From the NCBI RefSeq assembly GCF_000974425.1, contig NZ_CP010429.1, positions 434,001 through 498,000 of the forward strand: DNA of 64,000 nucleotides, written 5' to 3'. The stretch's first letter is position 1, and each line of letters opens with the position of its first letter. Both the position numbers and the translations under genes were made by a program. Source of the DNA: Spirosoma radiotolerans (GTDB lineage Bacteria > Bacteroidota > Bacteroidia > Cytophagales > Spirosomataceae). The notes below the pieces were generated by a model. The model saw only the letters and a program-made list of their open reading frames with translations. It ran no database searches and was not told where the DNA came from. Below, piece by piece: positions 29,612 through 43,123 of the stretch.

Positions 29612-31897
29612 ATGAAAACGACCGTCTTTCCTATCGCTTTTTTCTTGCTGCTAAGCCTTTCTACGCTGGCTCAGATGCAGCCGTTTGCCTTACAGGACGT
29701 GCGGCTAACAGGCGGACCGTTTAAAAATGCGCAGGATGTTGACAGGCGCTACATTCTGGCCCTGAACCCGGATAAACTTCTGGCTCCCTACCTGATCGAT
29801 GCGGGCCTACCGGAAAAAGCCCCGCGCTATGGTAACTGGGAAAGCTCGGGCCTGGATGGGCACATCGGTGGACATTACCTGTCGGCGCTGGCCATGATGT
29901 ATGCGTCGACCGGGGATGCTGAATTGAAAAAACGGCTCGATTACATGGTCGATCAACTGGCGCGTTGTCAGGCTAAAAATGGCAACGGGTACGTGGGTGG
30001 TATTCCGCAGGGAAAGGTGTTCTGGGAGCGCATTCACAAAGGTGATATTGATGGGAGCAGCTTTGGCCTGAACAACACCTGGGTGCCGCTTTACAACATT
30101 CACAAGCTGTTTGCAGGCCTGCGCGATGCGTATGAATACGCGGGTAATCAGCAGGCCAAACAGGTGCTGGTTGGTTTGGGCGACTGGTTTGTGGAACTGA
30201 TTCGTCCCCTGTCCGATGAGCAGATTCAACAGGTACTACGCACCGAGCACGGTGGCATCAACGAGACCTTTGCCGACCTGTACATCCTGACCAACGATAA
30301 AAAGTACCTCGAAACGGCACAGCGGATTTCGCACCGGGCTATCCTGGAACCACTCCTCGAAAAACAGGATAAACTAACCGGATTGCATGCCAACACGCAG
30401 ATTCCGAAGGTTATTGGGTTCGAAAAAATCGCTACCCTGACGGGTAAGACCGACTGGTCGGAGGCTGCGATGTTCTTCTGGCAAAACGTATCACAAACCC
30501 GTAGTGTAGCGTTTGGCGGCAACAGCGTCCGGGAACATTTTAATCCCATAACGGACTTTAGCCAACTGTTAAAATCGAATCAGGGGCCCGAAACCTGCAA
30601 CTCGTTTAACATGCTCCGGTTGAGCAAAGCCCTCTTTCTGGATAAAAATGATGTAAGCTATCTCGACTTCTACGAGCGAACGCTTTACAACCACATCCTA
30701 TCGAGCCAGCATCCCGAGAAAGGCGGGTTCGTCTATTTTACGCCCATTCGGCCCAACCATTACCGGGTGTATTCACAACCCGAAACCAGCATGTGGTGCT
30801 GCGTGGGATCGGGACTGGAAAATCACACCAAATACGGTGAGCTGATCTACAGCCATTCAGTGAATGACTTGTTTGTCAACTTGTTTGTTCCATCGACGGT
30901 GGACTGGGCGGCCAAAAAGATTCGGCTTGTCCAGCGTACCGAATTCCCTTACCAAAATCAATCTGAACTGCTTGTCGAGACAACAAAGCCACAGAAATTT
31001 TCTCTACACATTCGGTACCCAAAATGGGCCGAAAATCTGGTGATACTGGTCAATGGAAAAGAACAAGCCATTAACGGCAAACCGTCGAGTTACGTAGCCA
31101 TCAATCGGAAATGGAAATCGGGCGATACCGTTACGGTGCGTTTTACAACCGCTACCCATCTGGAGCAGCTGCCCGATGGTTCCAACTGGTCGGCGTTTGT
31201 GCATGGCCCTATTGTGTTGGCCGCCAAAACGTCGACGGCAGACTTGAAGGGGCTTTTTGCTGACGATAGCCGGATGGGGCACGAAACAAAGGGCAAACTG
31301 TACCCGCTCACCAATGCCTACGCGCTCGTGGGCGACCCGGCAACTTACCTGTCGAAACTCAAACCCGTCGACAAGCTACGTTTTCGACTGGACACGCTGA
31401 CGCTACAACCGTTTTACGAGGTGCACGATGCCCGTTACCAGATGTATTTTCCAACATTTACTGAAGCCGCCTTCGCTGAGCAGCAAGCCCGGCTGAAACA
31501 GCAGGAAGCAGAGGCTCTGGCCCTGGAAGCGAACACCGTCGACAAAGTAAATTGTGGTGAACAACAGCCCGAAGTCGATCACCAGTACAAAGGTGACAAA
31601 AGCGATTCAGGCTATGACGACGAGCGTTTCTGGCGACGTACTCGGGCATATATCACGTACCAGTTACAGAACAAAGGGCTGGTGGGTAAATACATTGAAA
31701 TAAGTACTTTAGATGATGTAAAGCCAGAGGACATAAGCTTTGTGGTTAACGCGAAGCCTGCCCAACTTCTACTAAATCAGAAGAAGAGGATTCAACTGAA
31801 AGCAGATGATAATGAGGTGGTAACGTTGACAATTGCTGCTAAGAATGGGGTGAGCACCCCCCGAATCAACCAAATCCGAATTTTAACAAACAACTAA
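29612..31897 (+). CDS. GH127/GH146 beta-L-arabinofuranosidase (DUF1680)
   Basis: 761 residues with a signal peptide (about 1-20, ending TLAQ). An alpha/alpha barrel covers about 25-430. The zinc-cysteine catalytic set of this clan is present: E327 and C329 in GPETCNSF, C396 and C397 in MWCCVGSG. The first of the CC pair aligns with the nucleophilic cysteine of characterised enzymes. Beta domains and a long C-terminal extension (about 590-761) favour GH146-type architecture. It releases beta-L-arabinofuranose from arabinan- or arabinoxylan-type side chains. Confidence 0.88.
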   Translation: MKTTVFPIAFFLLLSLSTLAQMQPFALQDVRLTGGPFKNAQDVDRRYILALNPDKLLAPYLIDAGLPEKAPRYGNWESSGLDGHIGGHYLSALAMMYASTGDAELKKRLDYMVDQLARCQAKNGNGYVGGIPQGKVFWERIHKGDIDGSSFGLNNTWVPLYNIHKLFAGLRDAYEYAGNQQAKQVLVGLGDWFVELIRPLSDEQIQQVLRTEHGGINETFADLYILTNDKKYLETAQRISHRAILEPLLEKQDKLTGLHANTQIPKVIGFEKIATLTGKTDWSEAAMFFWQNVSQTRSVAFGGNSVREHFNPITDFSQLLKSNQGPETCNSFNMLRLSKALFLDKNDVSYLDFYERTLYNHILSSQHPEKGGFVYFTPIRPNHYRVYSQPETSMWCCVGSGLENHTKYGELIYSHSVNDLFVNLFVPSTVDWAAKKIRLVQRTEFPYQNQSELLVETTKPQKFSLHIRYPKWAENLVILVNGKEQAINGKPSSYVAINRKWKSGDTVTVRFTTATHLEQLPDGSNWSAFVHGPIVLAAKTSTADLKGLFADDSRMGHETKGKLYPLTNAYALVGDPATYLSKLKPVDKLRFRLDTLTLQPFYEVHDARYQMYFPTFTEAAFAEQQARLKQQEAEALALEANTVDKVNCGEQQPEVDHQYKGDKSDSGYDDERFWRRTRAYITYQLQNKGLVGKYIEISTLDDVKPEDISFVVNAKPAQLLLNQKKRIQLKADDNEVVTLTIAAKNGVSTPRINQIRILTNN

Positions 31898-31913
31898 ATA
31901 ACCCGTTTTTTAC

Positions 31914-32447
31914 ATGAACAAAAAGATAATGACTGCCTATAAATGTGTCAGAGTAACACTATTGATGTTTGGGTGTGTGTTGAGCTCGTATGCTCAATCT
32001 AATTTCAGTAGCAAAGTAATCGGCATCGGTGTTGTGGTGGCCGACCTCGACCGATCGGTGGACTTCTATGTAAATGGTATCGGGATGGTCAAAACAGGCA
32101 GTTTCACCATCAATGAAGATTTTGGCAAACGATCCGGCCTGACCAATGGCGTAGCAACCAATGTAACGATGCTGAAGCTGGAAAACAGCCCCGAAGCCAC
32201 CGACTGGAAGCTGATGAGTTTCAGTAAAAAAGCGTCGCACCCAAAGCCCAAATACATTCAGGACGATACGGGGATGCAATACATCACTATCCAGGTGAAG
32301 GCCCTGCAACCCATCATTGACCGGTTGACTAAAATGAAGGTGTCCTTTCTGGGCAGTACGCCCACACCCCTGAACGATAAAGCGCACTTTGTTTTTGTAC
32401 AGGACCCCGACGGCAACTTCATTGAACTCATCGGTCCACTGCAATAA
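31914..32447 (+). CDS. Exported VOC/glyoxalase-fold protein
   Basis: 177 residues. The signal peptide is about 1-27 (VTLLMFGCVLSSYAQ), unusual for this mostly cytoplasmic fold. The VOC core follows: VIGIGVVVADLDRSVDFYVNGIG, then MQYITIQVK and a C-terminal FVFVQDPDGNFIELIGPL with the metal-ligand Glu. It starts 16 bp after GH127/GH146 and ends directly before the next GH43 gene, so it is almost certainly co-transcribed with glycosidases. Substrate unknown; a sugar-derived ligand is only a guess. Confidence 0.8.
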   Translation: MNKKIMTAYKCVRVTLLMFGCVLSSYAQSNFSSKVIGIGVVVADLDRSVDFYVNGIGMVKTGSFTINEDFGKRSGLTNGVATNVTMLKLENSPEATDWKLMSFSKKASHPKPKYIQDDTGMQYITIQVKALQPIIDRLTKMKVSFLGSTPTPLNDKAHFVFVQDPDGNFIELIGPLQ

Positions 32448-32480
32448 GTGAACGTGCAAATGAGTGAAAGAGCGAATTCC

Positions 32481-34064
32481 ATGAAAAATAGTTTATTTCG
32501 GTATAGTCTGCTAGTTATGTGCCTGCTATTCAGGTATATATCCACTCATGCACAAACCGCCCGGAATCCGGTTATTTTCGCCGATGTACCCGATATGGCT
32601 ATAATTCGGGTGGGCAACACCTACTACATGAGCAGTACCACCATGCACATGAGTCCGGGACTGCCCATTATGAAGTCGACCGATCTGATTAATTGGCAAT
32701 TGGTCAGCTATGCATACGATACGCTGGCGAATGTAGACGCCCTAAACCTGGCCAACGGCCAAAGTACCTACGGTCGAGGGTCTTGGGCTAGCAGTCTGCG
32801 CTACCATAACGGCCTGTATTACGTAACCACCTTTGCCCAGACCACCGGCAAAACGTATATCTACACCACCAAAAACATCGAAAAAGGCCCATGGAAAGAA
32901 GTGTCCTTTACCCCTTCGTACCACGACCACAGCCTGTTTTTTGACGACGACGGCCGAACGTACCTGATTTATGGGGCAGGCAAACTCCGGATTGTTGAGT
33001 TGACCGCTGATGCGTCGGGTGTGAAGCCCGGCACCACCGAACAAGTTTTGATCGAAAACGCCAGCGCACCATCAGGAATCGGTGGGGGCTTGCCCGCCGA
33101 GGGGTCGCAATTGTTTAAGGTGAAGGGCAAGTACTATTTGTTCAACATCACCTGGCCACGTGGTGGTATGCGGACGGTGGTCATTCACCGCGCTGATAAG
33201 CTTACCGGGCCCTGGGAAGGACGAATTGGTTTTCAGGACTTGGGCGTGGCACAGGGCGGGCTGATCGATACGCCCGACGGGAAATGGTATTCGTACCTCT
33301 TCCGCGATTTTGGCGGGGTGGGGCGCATTCCGTATCTGGTGCCGGTGAACTGGGAAGACGGCTGGCCCGTGCTGGGCGTAAACGGCAAAGCGCCCGAAAC
33401 GCTCGACCTGCCCGCCAGCAGAGGTCTGATTCCGGGCATTGTTGCCTCCGATGAATTTACCCGCAAAAAAGGGGAGCCTGCGTTGCCGCTGGTCTGGCAG
33501 TGGAACCACAACCCCGACAACAGCCGCTGGTCAGTAACGGAGCGGAAAGGCTACCTGCGGCTGAAAACCGGGCGGACCGACACCTCGTTTGTGATGGCCC
33601 GAAACACCCTCACGCAGCGCACCATCGGCCCCGAAAGTACGGGCTCCACCTTGCTCGATGCATCGAATTTGAAACCCGGCGATTTTGCCGGTTTGAGCCT
33701 GTTGCAGAAAAAGTACGGGTTGGTGGGTGTGAAGGTCGAAAACGGAAGCCGGGTCATTGTTATGGTCAGCGCCGGGTCGGGAAAGCCGGTGGAGGTACAG
33801 CGGGTTCCACTGAGCCAAAAAATGGTCTACCTGAAAGCCGAATGCGATTTTAACGACCGCAAAGACACTGCTCATTTTTTCTACAGCCTTGACGGAAAGT
33901 CCTGGGTTGCAATTGGTGAGCCACTGAAAATGCCTTACACTATCCCGCATTTTATGGGTTACCGCTTCGGATTATTCAACTACGCCACCCAGCAAACGGG
34001 CGGTTTTGCCGACTTCGATTATTTCCGAATTGCCGACACGATTTCGGATTCAGCTAAAAAGTAA
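32481..34064 (+). CDS. GH43 (subfamily 12-like) beta-xylosidase
   Basis: 527 residues from the ATG at 32481, which gives a clean signal peptide (ends THAQ). The upstream in-frame GTG at 32448 adds only a poor extension. The propeller has D38 in ADVPDMA, D149 in HDHS and acid E207 in LPAEGSQLF. A C-terminal sandwich (about 310-520) is present. The FADVPD start and LPAEGSQ motif are those of GH43_12-type enzymes acting on xylo- and arabino-substrates. It differs clearly from the first GH43, so the pair probably cut different linkages. Confidence 0.87.
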   Translation: MKNSLFRYSLLVMCLLFRYISTHAQTARNPVIFADVPDMAIIRVGNTYYMSSTTMHMSPGLPIMKSTDLINWQLVSYAYDTLANVDALNLANGQSTYGRGSWASSLRYHNGLYYVTTFAQTTGKTYIYTTKNIEKGPWKEVSFTPSYHDHSLFFDDDGRTYLIYGAGKLRIVELTADASGVKPGTTEQVLIENASAPSGIGGGLPAEGSQLFKVKGKYYLFNITWPRGGMRTVVIHRADKLTGPWEGRIGFQDLGVAQGGLIDTPDGKWYSYLFRDFGGVGRIPYLVPVNWEDGWPVLGVNGKAPETLDLPASRGLIPGIVASDEFTRKKGEPALPLVWQWNHNPDNSRWSVTERKGYLRLKTGRTDTSFVMARNTLTQRTIGPESTGSTLLDASNLKPGDFAGLSLLQKKYGLVGVKVENGSRVIVMVSAGSGKPVEVQRVPLSQKMVYLKAECDFNDRKDTAHFFYSLDGKSWVAIGEPLKMPYTIPHFMGYRFGLFNYATQQTGGFADFDYFRIADTISDSAKK

Positions 34065-34091
34065 GTGCCCTAAACCCGTTCGTTACCCTAG

Positions 34092-34961
<870 letters not shown>

Positions 34962-35010
34962 GTGTGATATAAACCAGGGCGGCATTTTGTCTGGCTACTC
35001 CGTCGTATCA

Positions 35011-35104
35011 GACAGCATCTTGCTGTCTGGCCGTCAGGTTACGGTTGTCTAATGAACTGGTTTAAGTTTACAAACGCTGGTTGCTTTTTTGCCAGACAGC
35101 AAGA
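35011..35104. repeat. Inverted repeats in the gap after the CE6-like gene
   Basis: A small hairpin, GACAGCA-TCT-TGCTGTC (35011-35027), overlaps a 14-bp inverted repeat formed by TCTTGCTGTCTGGC (35018-35031) and GCCAGACAGCAAGA (35091-35104). The two pairings exclude each other, so the site could fold in alternative ways or act as a terminator. Confidence 0.6.
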
Positions 35105-35143
35105 CGAATTTTTAGAATATAATACGGCTTAAACCCCAATAAA

Positions 35144-36097
35144 ATGAACCGCTTTAGTTTACGAACACGGACCGGCAGAATGCGATTTGCCAACCGTAAA
35201 TCGATAGCCGTAGTCGCGTTGGCTGGCGGCCTATTAGCTTCTTCTTTGGTGGCAAACGGGCAGGAAGTCATCCCGTTATATGCCGGTTCTGTGCCGAATG
35301 CAAAAGTCTCGGACATACAGGAGTCGGGGGCAGAAACGGGCGTGCTGAAAGGAATTACCAAACCCACACTGGCGTATTTTAAGCCCGCACCAGACAAAGC
35401 ATCCGGGACCGCTGTCATTGTCATTCCGGGCGGGGGCTATGGAGTCGTGGTGTATCAGGGCGAGGGCATCAACATCGCGAAAGCGCTGGCCGAAAAAGGT
35501 GTGGCGGCTTTTATATTGAAATATCGGCTGCCCAGTGAGGCCATCATGGCTGACAAAAAAATCGGGCCGTTGCAGGATGCCCAGCAGGCCATAAAGCTGG
35601 TGCGTGAGAATGCCGCTAAATGGGGCATCGATGCCAGTAAAGTAGGCATCATGGGCTTTTCCGCAGGTGGGCACCTGGCTTCGACGGCAGCTACGCATTT
35701 CGAGAAAGCATATGTTGAAAACGCCAGCAACACCAGTCTGCGCCCTGATTTTCAAGTGCTGATTTACCCGGTCATCAGTATGCGCGATAGCCTCACGCAT
35801 GGCGGTTCGCACGATAATCTGCTGGGCAAAAATCCGTCGCGCCAGGACGTTGATCTTTTCTCCAACGAGCTACAGGTACGTGCCAACACGCCCCCAACGT
35901 ACCTGACCCACGCGGCCGATGACAAATTGGTGGATGTAGACAACAGCATTGCCTACTTCGAACAGCTCCGACGCCAGAAAGTGCCGGTTGAAATGCACAT
36001 CTACCCCAAAGGTGACCACGGCTTCATCTTCCGGCACCCCGGCTGGATGGACCCATTATTTGCCTGGATGAAAGTAAATAACTGGGTGAAGAACTAG
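35144..36097 (+). CDS. Secreted alpha/beta hydrolase, acetyl-esterase type
   Basis: 317 residues. The signal peptide ends near residue 40 (LVANGQ); an internal Met at residue 13 could be the start. The oxyanion motif is PGGGYG. Nucleophile S173 lies in GFSAGGHLA, the Asp in HAADDKLVDV and the His in PKGDHGF. This is the BD-FAE/acetyl-esterase group often found with xylanases. Probable role: deacetylation or de-esterification of xylo-oligosaccharides. Confidence 0.85.
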   Translation: MNRFSLRTRTGRMRFANRKSIAVVALAGGLLASSLVANGQEVIPLYAGSVPNAKVSDIQESGAETGVLKGITKPTLAYFKPAPDKASGTAVIVIPGGGYGVVVYQGEGINIAKALAEKGVAAFILKYRLPSEAIMADKKIGPLQDAQQAIKLVRENAAKWGIDASKVGIMGFSAGGHLASTAATHFEKAYVENASNTSLRPDFQVLIYPVISMRDSLTHGGSHDNLLGKNPSRQDVDLFSNELQVRANTPPTYLTHAADDKLVDVDNSIAYFEQLRRQKVPVEMHIYPKGDHGFIFRHPGWMDPLFAWMKVNNWVKN

Positions 36098-36153
36098 TCA
36101 TCTTGACTCATCTCTTTCTCCATTCATCAGTAACGCCTAAATCATCCTTACCT

Positions 36154-37314
36154 ATGCTTAAATCCTTTTTTTCTCAACCCTTACTTTGGCTATTGTCGGC
36201 TCTGTCCGGTCTGGCTTTGGCGCAACCGCCCCGTGGTCCGCTGGTGATGTCTCCGCAGGTGAACGCTGACAAGACCGTTACATTCCGGTATCAGGCTCCG
36301 CAAGCCAAGGCAGTGGAACTGAGTGCGCAGTTTGAAAAAGCGCCTGTTGCCATGACCAAAGATGCGCAGGGCATCTGGAGCGTGACGGTTGGACCCGTCA
36401 AACCCGACATTTACCCGTACAGCTTTCGGGTAGATGGCGTAACGGTCATGGACCCGGCTAATGTTGCCTTCTTCCCGAACGAGCGGTTCAAAGCCAGCCT
36501 CGTCGACATACCCGGCGATACACCCCTGATTCACGCTATGCGCGATGTGCCCCACGGCTCGATCAACTACGAATACTACCCATCGATGGAGGGGACAACC
36601 GGTTCGCTGGTTGTGTATACGCCACCGGGTTACGACCAGAATCCGTCGAAGAAATACCCCGTTTACTACCTTATCAGCGGCACGACGGATACCGAAGAGA
36701 CTTTTTTTAAGGTCGGTAAAACCAACCTGATTCTGGATAATCTCATTGCCGAAGGCAAGGCTAAACCAATGATTATTGTGATGCCTTACGGCAACATTGC
36801 CGCGCGGGTAGCCGAGCAAAAAGGGGGATCGAAACCCGCCGACCCAACCGTACGCGATGGAGCTGATGCCGTAAAACGGGCCAATGATTTCGCGACTGAT
36901 CTGGTGAAAAACGTCATTCCGTATACTGAGAAAAGCTACCGGACCATTCCCAACCGCGAGAACCGGGCCATTGGCGGCTTTTCGCGCGGGGGTGGGCAAA
37001 CGCTCCGCACGGCATTCAGCAATATGGACAAATTTGCCTGGGTGTGCGCCTATAGTTCGTACCTGTCGCCGGAAGAAATGGATCGCAGCTATCCAGCCCT
37101 CGTCAGCAATGCGGCTCAGACAAACAAACAACTCAAACTGCTATGGGTGAGTGTGGGAAGCGATGATTTTCTTTATAAGGGCACGGTGGAGTTTATGGAT
37201 TACCTCAAGGCGAAGAACGTAAACTACAAAAGCCTGATTACCGACGGAGGCCATACCTGGATGAATGTAAAAACCTACGTAGCCGCCACCACGCCATTGT
37301 TATTCCAACAATAA
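36154..37314 (+). CDS. CE1-type esterase with N-terminal E-set domain (1)
   Basis: 386 residues from the ATG at 36154, preferred over a TTG at 36103 because it starts right at the signal peptide (ends ALAQ). The N-terminal E-set/CBM48-like domain (about 25-115, VTFRYQAPQAKAVELSAQF) precedes an esterase domain with S277 in GFSRGGGQ, Asp in VGSDDFLY and His in GGHTWMN. The usual HG oxyanion motif reads YLISG instead of YLIHG. Likely substrates are acetyl or feruloyl esters on xylan. It is paralogous to the next three genes. Confidence 0.87.
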   Translation: MLKSFFSQPLLWLLSALSGLALAQPPRGPLVMSPQVNADKTVTFRYQAPQAKAVELSAQFEKAPVAMTKDAQGIWSVTVGPVKPDIYPYSFRVDGVTVMDPANVAFFPNERFKASLVDIPGDTPLIHAMRDVPHGSINYEYYPSMEGTTGSLVVYTPPGYDQNPSKKYPVYYLISGTTDTEETFFKVGKTNLILDNLIAEGKAKPMIIVMPYGNIAARVAEQKGGSKPADPTVRDGADAVKRANDFATDLVKNVIPYTEKSYRTIPNRENRAIGGFSRGGGQTLRTAFSNMDKFAWVCAYSSYLSPEEMDRSYPALVSNAAQTNKQLKLLWVSVGSDDFLYKGTVEFMDYLKAKNVNYKSLITDGGHTWMNVKTYVAATTPLLFQQ

Positions 37315-37326
37315 ACCTTTACGCCC

Positions 37327-38406
37327 ATGAAACGCACACTTTATAGTCTACTGGCCGTTCTATTTTCGGGTGTTACGGTTTTTGCCCAGCAACGCCCACC
37401 AGCCATCAGTTCGCCCGATGTTCATCCCGACCACAGCATTACGTTCCGGTACTTCTCCCGAAATGCGAAAAAGGTGATGGTTTCGGGGGAGTTTCTGTCG
37501 GCTCCGGTCGCCATGACCAAAGACACCTCGGGCGTTTGGAGCGTGACCGTGCCGCCCGTTAAGCCCGACATTTATCCCTATAGTTTTATGGTTGACAGTG
37601 TGTCGCTGGCCGATCCAAGTAACACGTACATTTTCGCCAACGAACGCTTCAAACGCAGCATCGTCGACGTACCCGGTGATCAGCCGCTGGTGCATTCGCT
37701 GCAGAACGTGCCCCACGGCAAAATCAGTTACCGCTATTACAAATCGGGCACCCTGGGTACCACGCGGCAGTTGCTCGTTTACACCCCGCCGGGTTTCAAC
37801 CCTAATGGCAAAACAAAATACCCGGTGCTGTACCTGATTCACGGCGGCTCCGATACGGAAGAGACCTGGACAAAAGTGGGGCGGGCGAACTTAATTGCTG
37901 ACAACCTGATGGCGCAGGGAAAAGCCAAACCCATGCTGATTGTAATGCCTTATGGGAACGTTCGCCCGGCGCCCATGCCCGATTTTACCAAAGACATGAT
38001 CAACGACATCGTTCCGTTTATCGAAGCCAATTATCCGGTGATTACCGAAAGCAAAGGGCGGGCCGTAGCCGGGTTCTCGGTGGGTGGCGGGCAAACGCTG
38101 AACATCGGCCTGACCAACCCCTCTACGTTTGCCTATGTGTGTTCGTATGCGCCTTATACCGCCACAGAAGAGTTTCAGAAAAACTTTTCGAACTGGTCGC
38201 CGGACGCCAGCAAGCTCAACAGCCAACTGAAATTATTCACCATCAGCGTGGGCACTGAAGACTTTCTGTACGAGCCGGTGAAAAAGAATATTGCGATGTT
38301 TAACGAGAAGAAAATTAAGGTCGAACCACTCATCGTGCCGGGTGGGCACACCTGGATGAACTGTAAACTGTATCTGGCGAATACGTTGCCGCAGCTTTTT
38401 AAATAG
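37327..38406 (+). CDS. CE1-type esterase with N-terminal E-set domain (2)
   Basis: 359 residues with a signal peptide (1-20, ending VFAQ). Same layout as the gene 12 bp upstream: E-set domain about 35-120, then the esterase domain with intact YLIHGG, S251 in GFSVGGGQ, Asp in VGTEDFLY and His in GGHTWMN. The two are clearly tandem duplicates (shared PVAMTKD, PVKPDIYPYSF, NERFK). The close spacing shows co-transcription. Probable acetylxylan or feruloyl esterase. Confidence 0.88.
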   Translation: MKRTLYSLLAVLFSGVTVFAQQRPPAISSPDVHPDHSITFRYFSRNAKKVMVSGEFLSAPVAMTKDTSGVWSVTVPPVKPDIYPYSFMVDSVSLADPSNTYIFANERFKRSIVDVPGDQPLVHSLQNVPHGKISYRYYKSGTLGTTRQLLVYTPPGFNPNGKTKYPVLYLIHGGSDTEETWTKVGRANLIADNLMAQGKAKPMLIVMPYGNVRPAPMPDFTKDMINDIVPFIEANYPVITESKGRAVAGFSVGGGQTLNIGLTNPSTFAYVCSYAPYTATEEFQKNFSNWSPDASKLNSQLKLFTISVGTEDFLYEPVKKNIAMFNEKKIKVEPLIVPGGHTWMNCKLYLANTLPQLFK

Positions 38407-38443
38407 CTACTTGTGAATCCTGTCGTATTTATCCCACCTCAAC

Positions 38444-38460
38444 CCCCTGAAAATAAGGGG
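38444..38460. repeat. C/G-rich hairpin, CCCCT...AGGGG type
   Basis: CCCCT (38444-38448) and AGGGG (38456-38460) flank a GAAAATA loop inside a longer C-rich then G-rich tract (38433-38471). Elements of this type are common between genes in Bacteroidota. It may mark a transcript boundary between esterase genes 2 and 3. Confidence 0.55.
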
Positions 38461-38529
38461 AGGGGATGGGGTAAAAATGCCGCAAAACAATTGCTTGAGT
38501 ACCTGAATAATCAACCTTTTAAACCCTAA

Positions 38530-39651
<1,122 letters not shown>

Positions 39652-39658
39652 CCGGTAG

Positions 39659-41653
<1,995 letters not shown>

Positions 41654-41666
41654 CAAGGCAGTATAG

Positions 41667-41778
41667 TATTTATTAACCACAGAGCCACGGAGAACACAGA
41701 GCCTACTTCGCCGTAAACTGCTGCTGTAAGCAAAAAATTAAGTCTCTGTGTTCTCCGTGGCTCTGTGGTTAATAAATA
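41667..41778. repeat. Perfect 35-bp inverted repeat (large hairpin)
   Basis: The arms at 41667-41701 and 41744-41778 are exact reverse complements around a 42-base loop. The arm contains ACCACAGAGCCACGG and AGAACACAGAG, a motif type seen as dispersed intergenic repeats in many bacteria. It lies between the fusion esterase and the xylanase and probably ends transcription in both directions or is a small mobile relic. Confidence 0.9.
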
Positions 41779-41910
41779 ACGTGAATAATGGATGACAAAA
41801 ACTTTATCGTAATTAGCTGTTTATAAGTCGCTTAAACTGTTGTTCATCCATGAATCACATTAAATACTGCTCTATTTTTCTTCATCACTCAACTCAATAT
41901 CAAATACTGT

Positions 41911-43026
41911 ATGCTTCTGAAAAAATACGTTTTTGCCACCGGTGCGGCCGCACTCGTGCTAGCTAATTTATCGCTGCTGCCAAATACCACGTTGGCGCAG
42001 CAGATTCCGTCGCTGAAGGATACTTTCAAAAAGGACTTCGGAATTGGTACGGCGCTGAACAACGCCCAGATCGACGAGCGGGATCCGCAAATGACGGCCT
42101 TCATTGTGCGTCAGTTCAATATGGCCACGCCCGAGAATATTATGAAATCGGCCCTGATCCACCCCAAGTGGGACTCCTACGATTTCGAGATGGGCGACAA
42201 ACTGGTGGCGTTTGGGAAAAAGCACAACATCAGGATCAACGGGCACACGCTGATCTGGCATAGTCAGTTACCGCCGTTTATTCGGGACATCCATAATGCT
42301 GATTCCATGCGAACGTTCTTTACCAATCACATCAAAACAGTGGCTGGTCGCTACGACGGCAAGGTTTACTCTTGGGATGTCGTCAACGAAGCACTCAATG
42401 AGGACGGCACCATGCGAAAATCGGTCTTTCTGCAATACCTGGGTGATGATTTCGTCACGGAAGCATTCCGGCTGGCCCAGCAGGCAGCCCCCAAAACGGA
42501 ACTGTATTACAACGATTACAACAATGAACAGCCTGCCAAACGCGCTGGCTGTATAGCACTGATCAAAAAAGTGAAGGCTGCCGGGGTACGTATCGACGGC
42601 GTCGGCATTCAGGGCCACTGGCATGTGGGTAGAGTGCCATTCAAAGACATTGAAGAGAGCATTCTTCAGTATGCGGCTCTGGGCGTCAAGGTGATGTTTA
42701 CCGAGTTGGATATTGAAGTACTTCCCCGCAACGTTCAGGGGGCCGATGTAGGGCAGCGCATGACGGCAAATGAACAGTCGAATCCCTACACAGCGGGCTT
42801 GCCCGACAGCGTACAGCAGCAACTGGCCGCTGATTACGAAGCGTTGTTTAAACTCTTCCTCAAGCATAAAGACAAAGTCACCCGCGTAACCTTCTGGGGT
42901 GTCAATGATGCGCAGAGCTGGCTGAACAACTGGCCCATTCGGGGCCGGACCAACTACCCATTGCTGTTCGACCGGAATAACCAGCCGAAGCCTGCTTTCG
43001 AGAAAGTCATTGCGCTAAAGAAATAA
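41911..43026 (+). CDS. GH10 endo-1,4-beta-xylanase
   Basis: 371 residues with a signal peptide (about 1-30, ending TLAQ). Single GH10 TIM-barrel domain: NGHTLIWHSQLP, the acid/base E160 in WDVVNEALN, the nucleophile E265 in FTELDIEV, and WGVNDAQSW near the C-terminus. It cuts the xylan backbone and so supplies the chains on which the upstream GH43 and esterase enzymes act. There is no attached binding module and no T9SS tail. The gene is preceded by a large hairpin and may have its own promoter. Confidence 0.93.
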   Translation: MLLKKYVFATGAAALVLANLSLLPNTTLAQQIPSLKDTFKKDFGIGTALNNAQIDERDPQMTAFIVRQFNMATPENIMKSALIHPKWDSYDFEMGDKLVAFGKKHNIRINGHTLIWHSQLPPFIRDIHNADSMRTFFTNHIKTVAGRYDGKVYSWDVVNEALNEDGTMRKSVFLQYLGDDFVTEAFRLAQQAAPKTELYYNDYNNEQPAKRAGCIALIKKVKAAGVRIDGVGIQGHWHVGRVPFKDIEESILQYAALGVKVMFTELDIEVLPRNVQGADVGQRMTANEQSNPYTAGLPDSVQQQLAADYEALFKLFLKHKDKVTRVTFWGVNDAQSWLNNWPIRGRTNYPLLFDRNNQPKPAFEKVIALKK

Positions 43027-43123
43027 TTGCCTGCAAGACATGCGCAAGCAGGACTCGGGTTTACTACCGTTGGAACTGGCGGTTAGTTGACCACAAGGTT
43101 CGTGTCGGTCATGCTACGAAAGG

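Noticed and set aside
36190-37131. 313-codon minus-strand frame opposite the first CE1 esterase
   Set aside because: Antisense shadow of a gene with intact catalytic motifs; it has no family features of its own.
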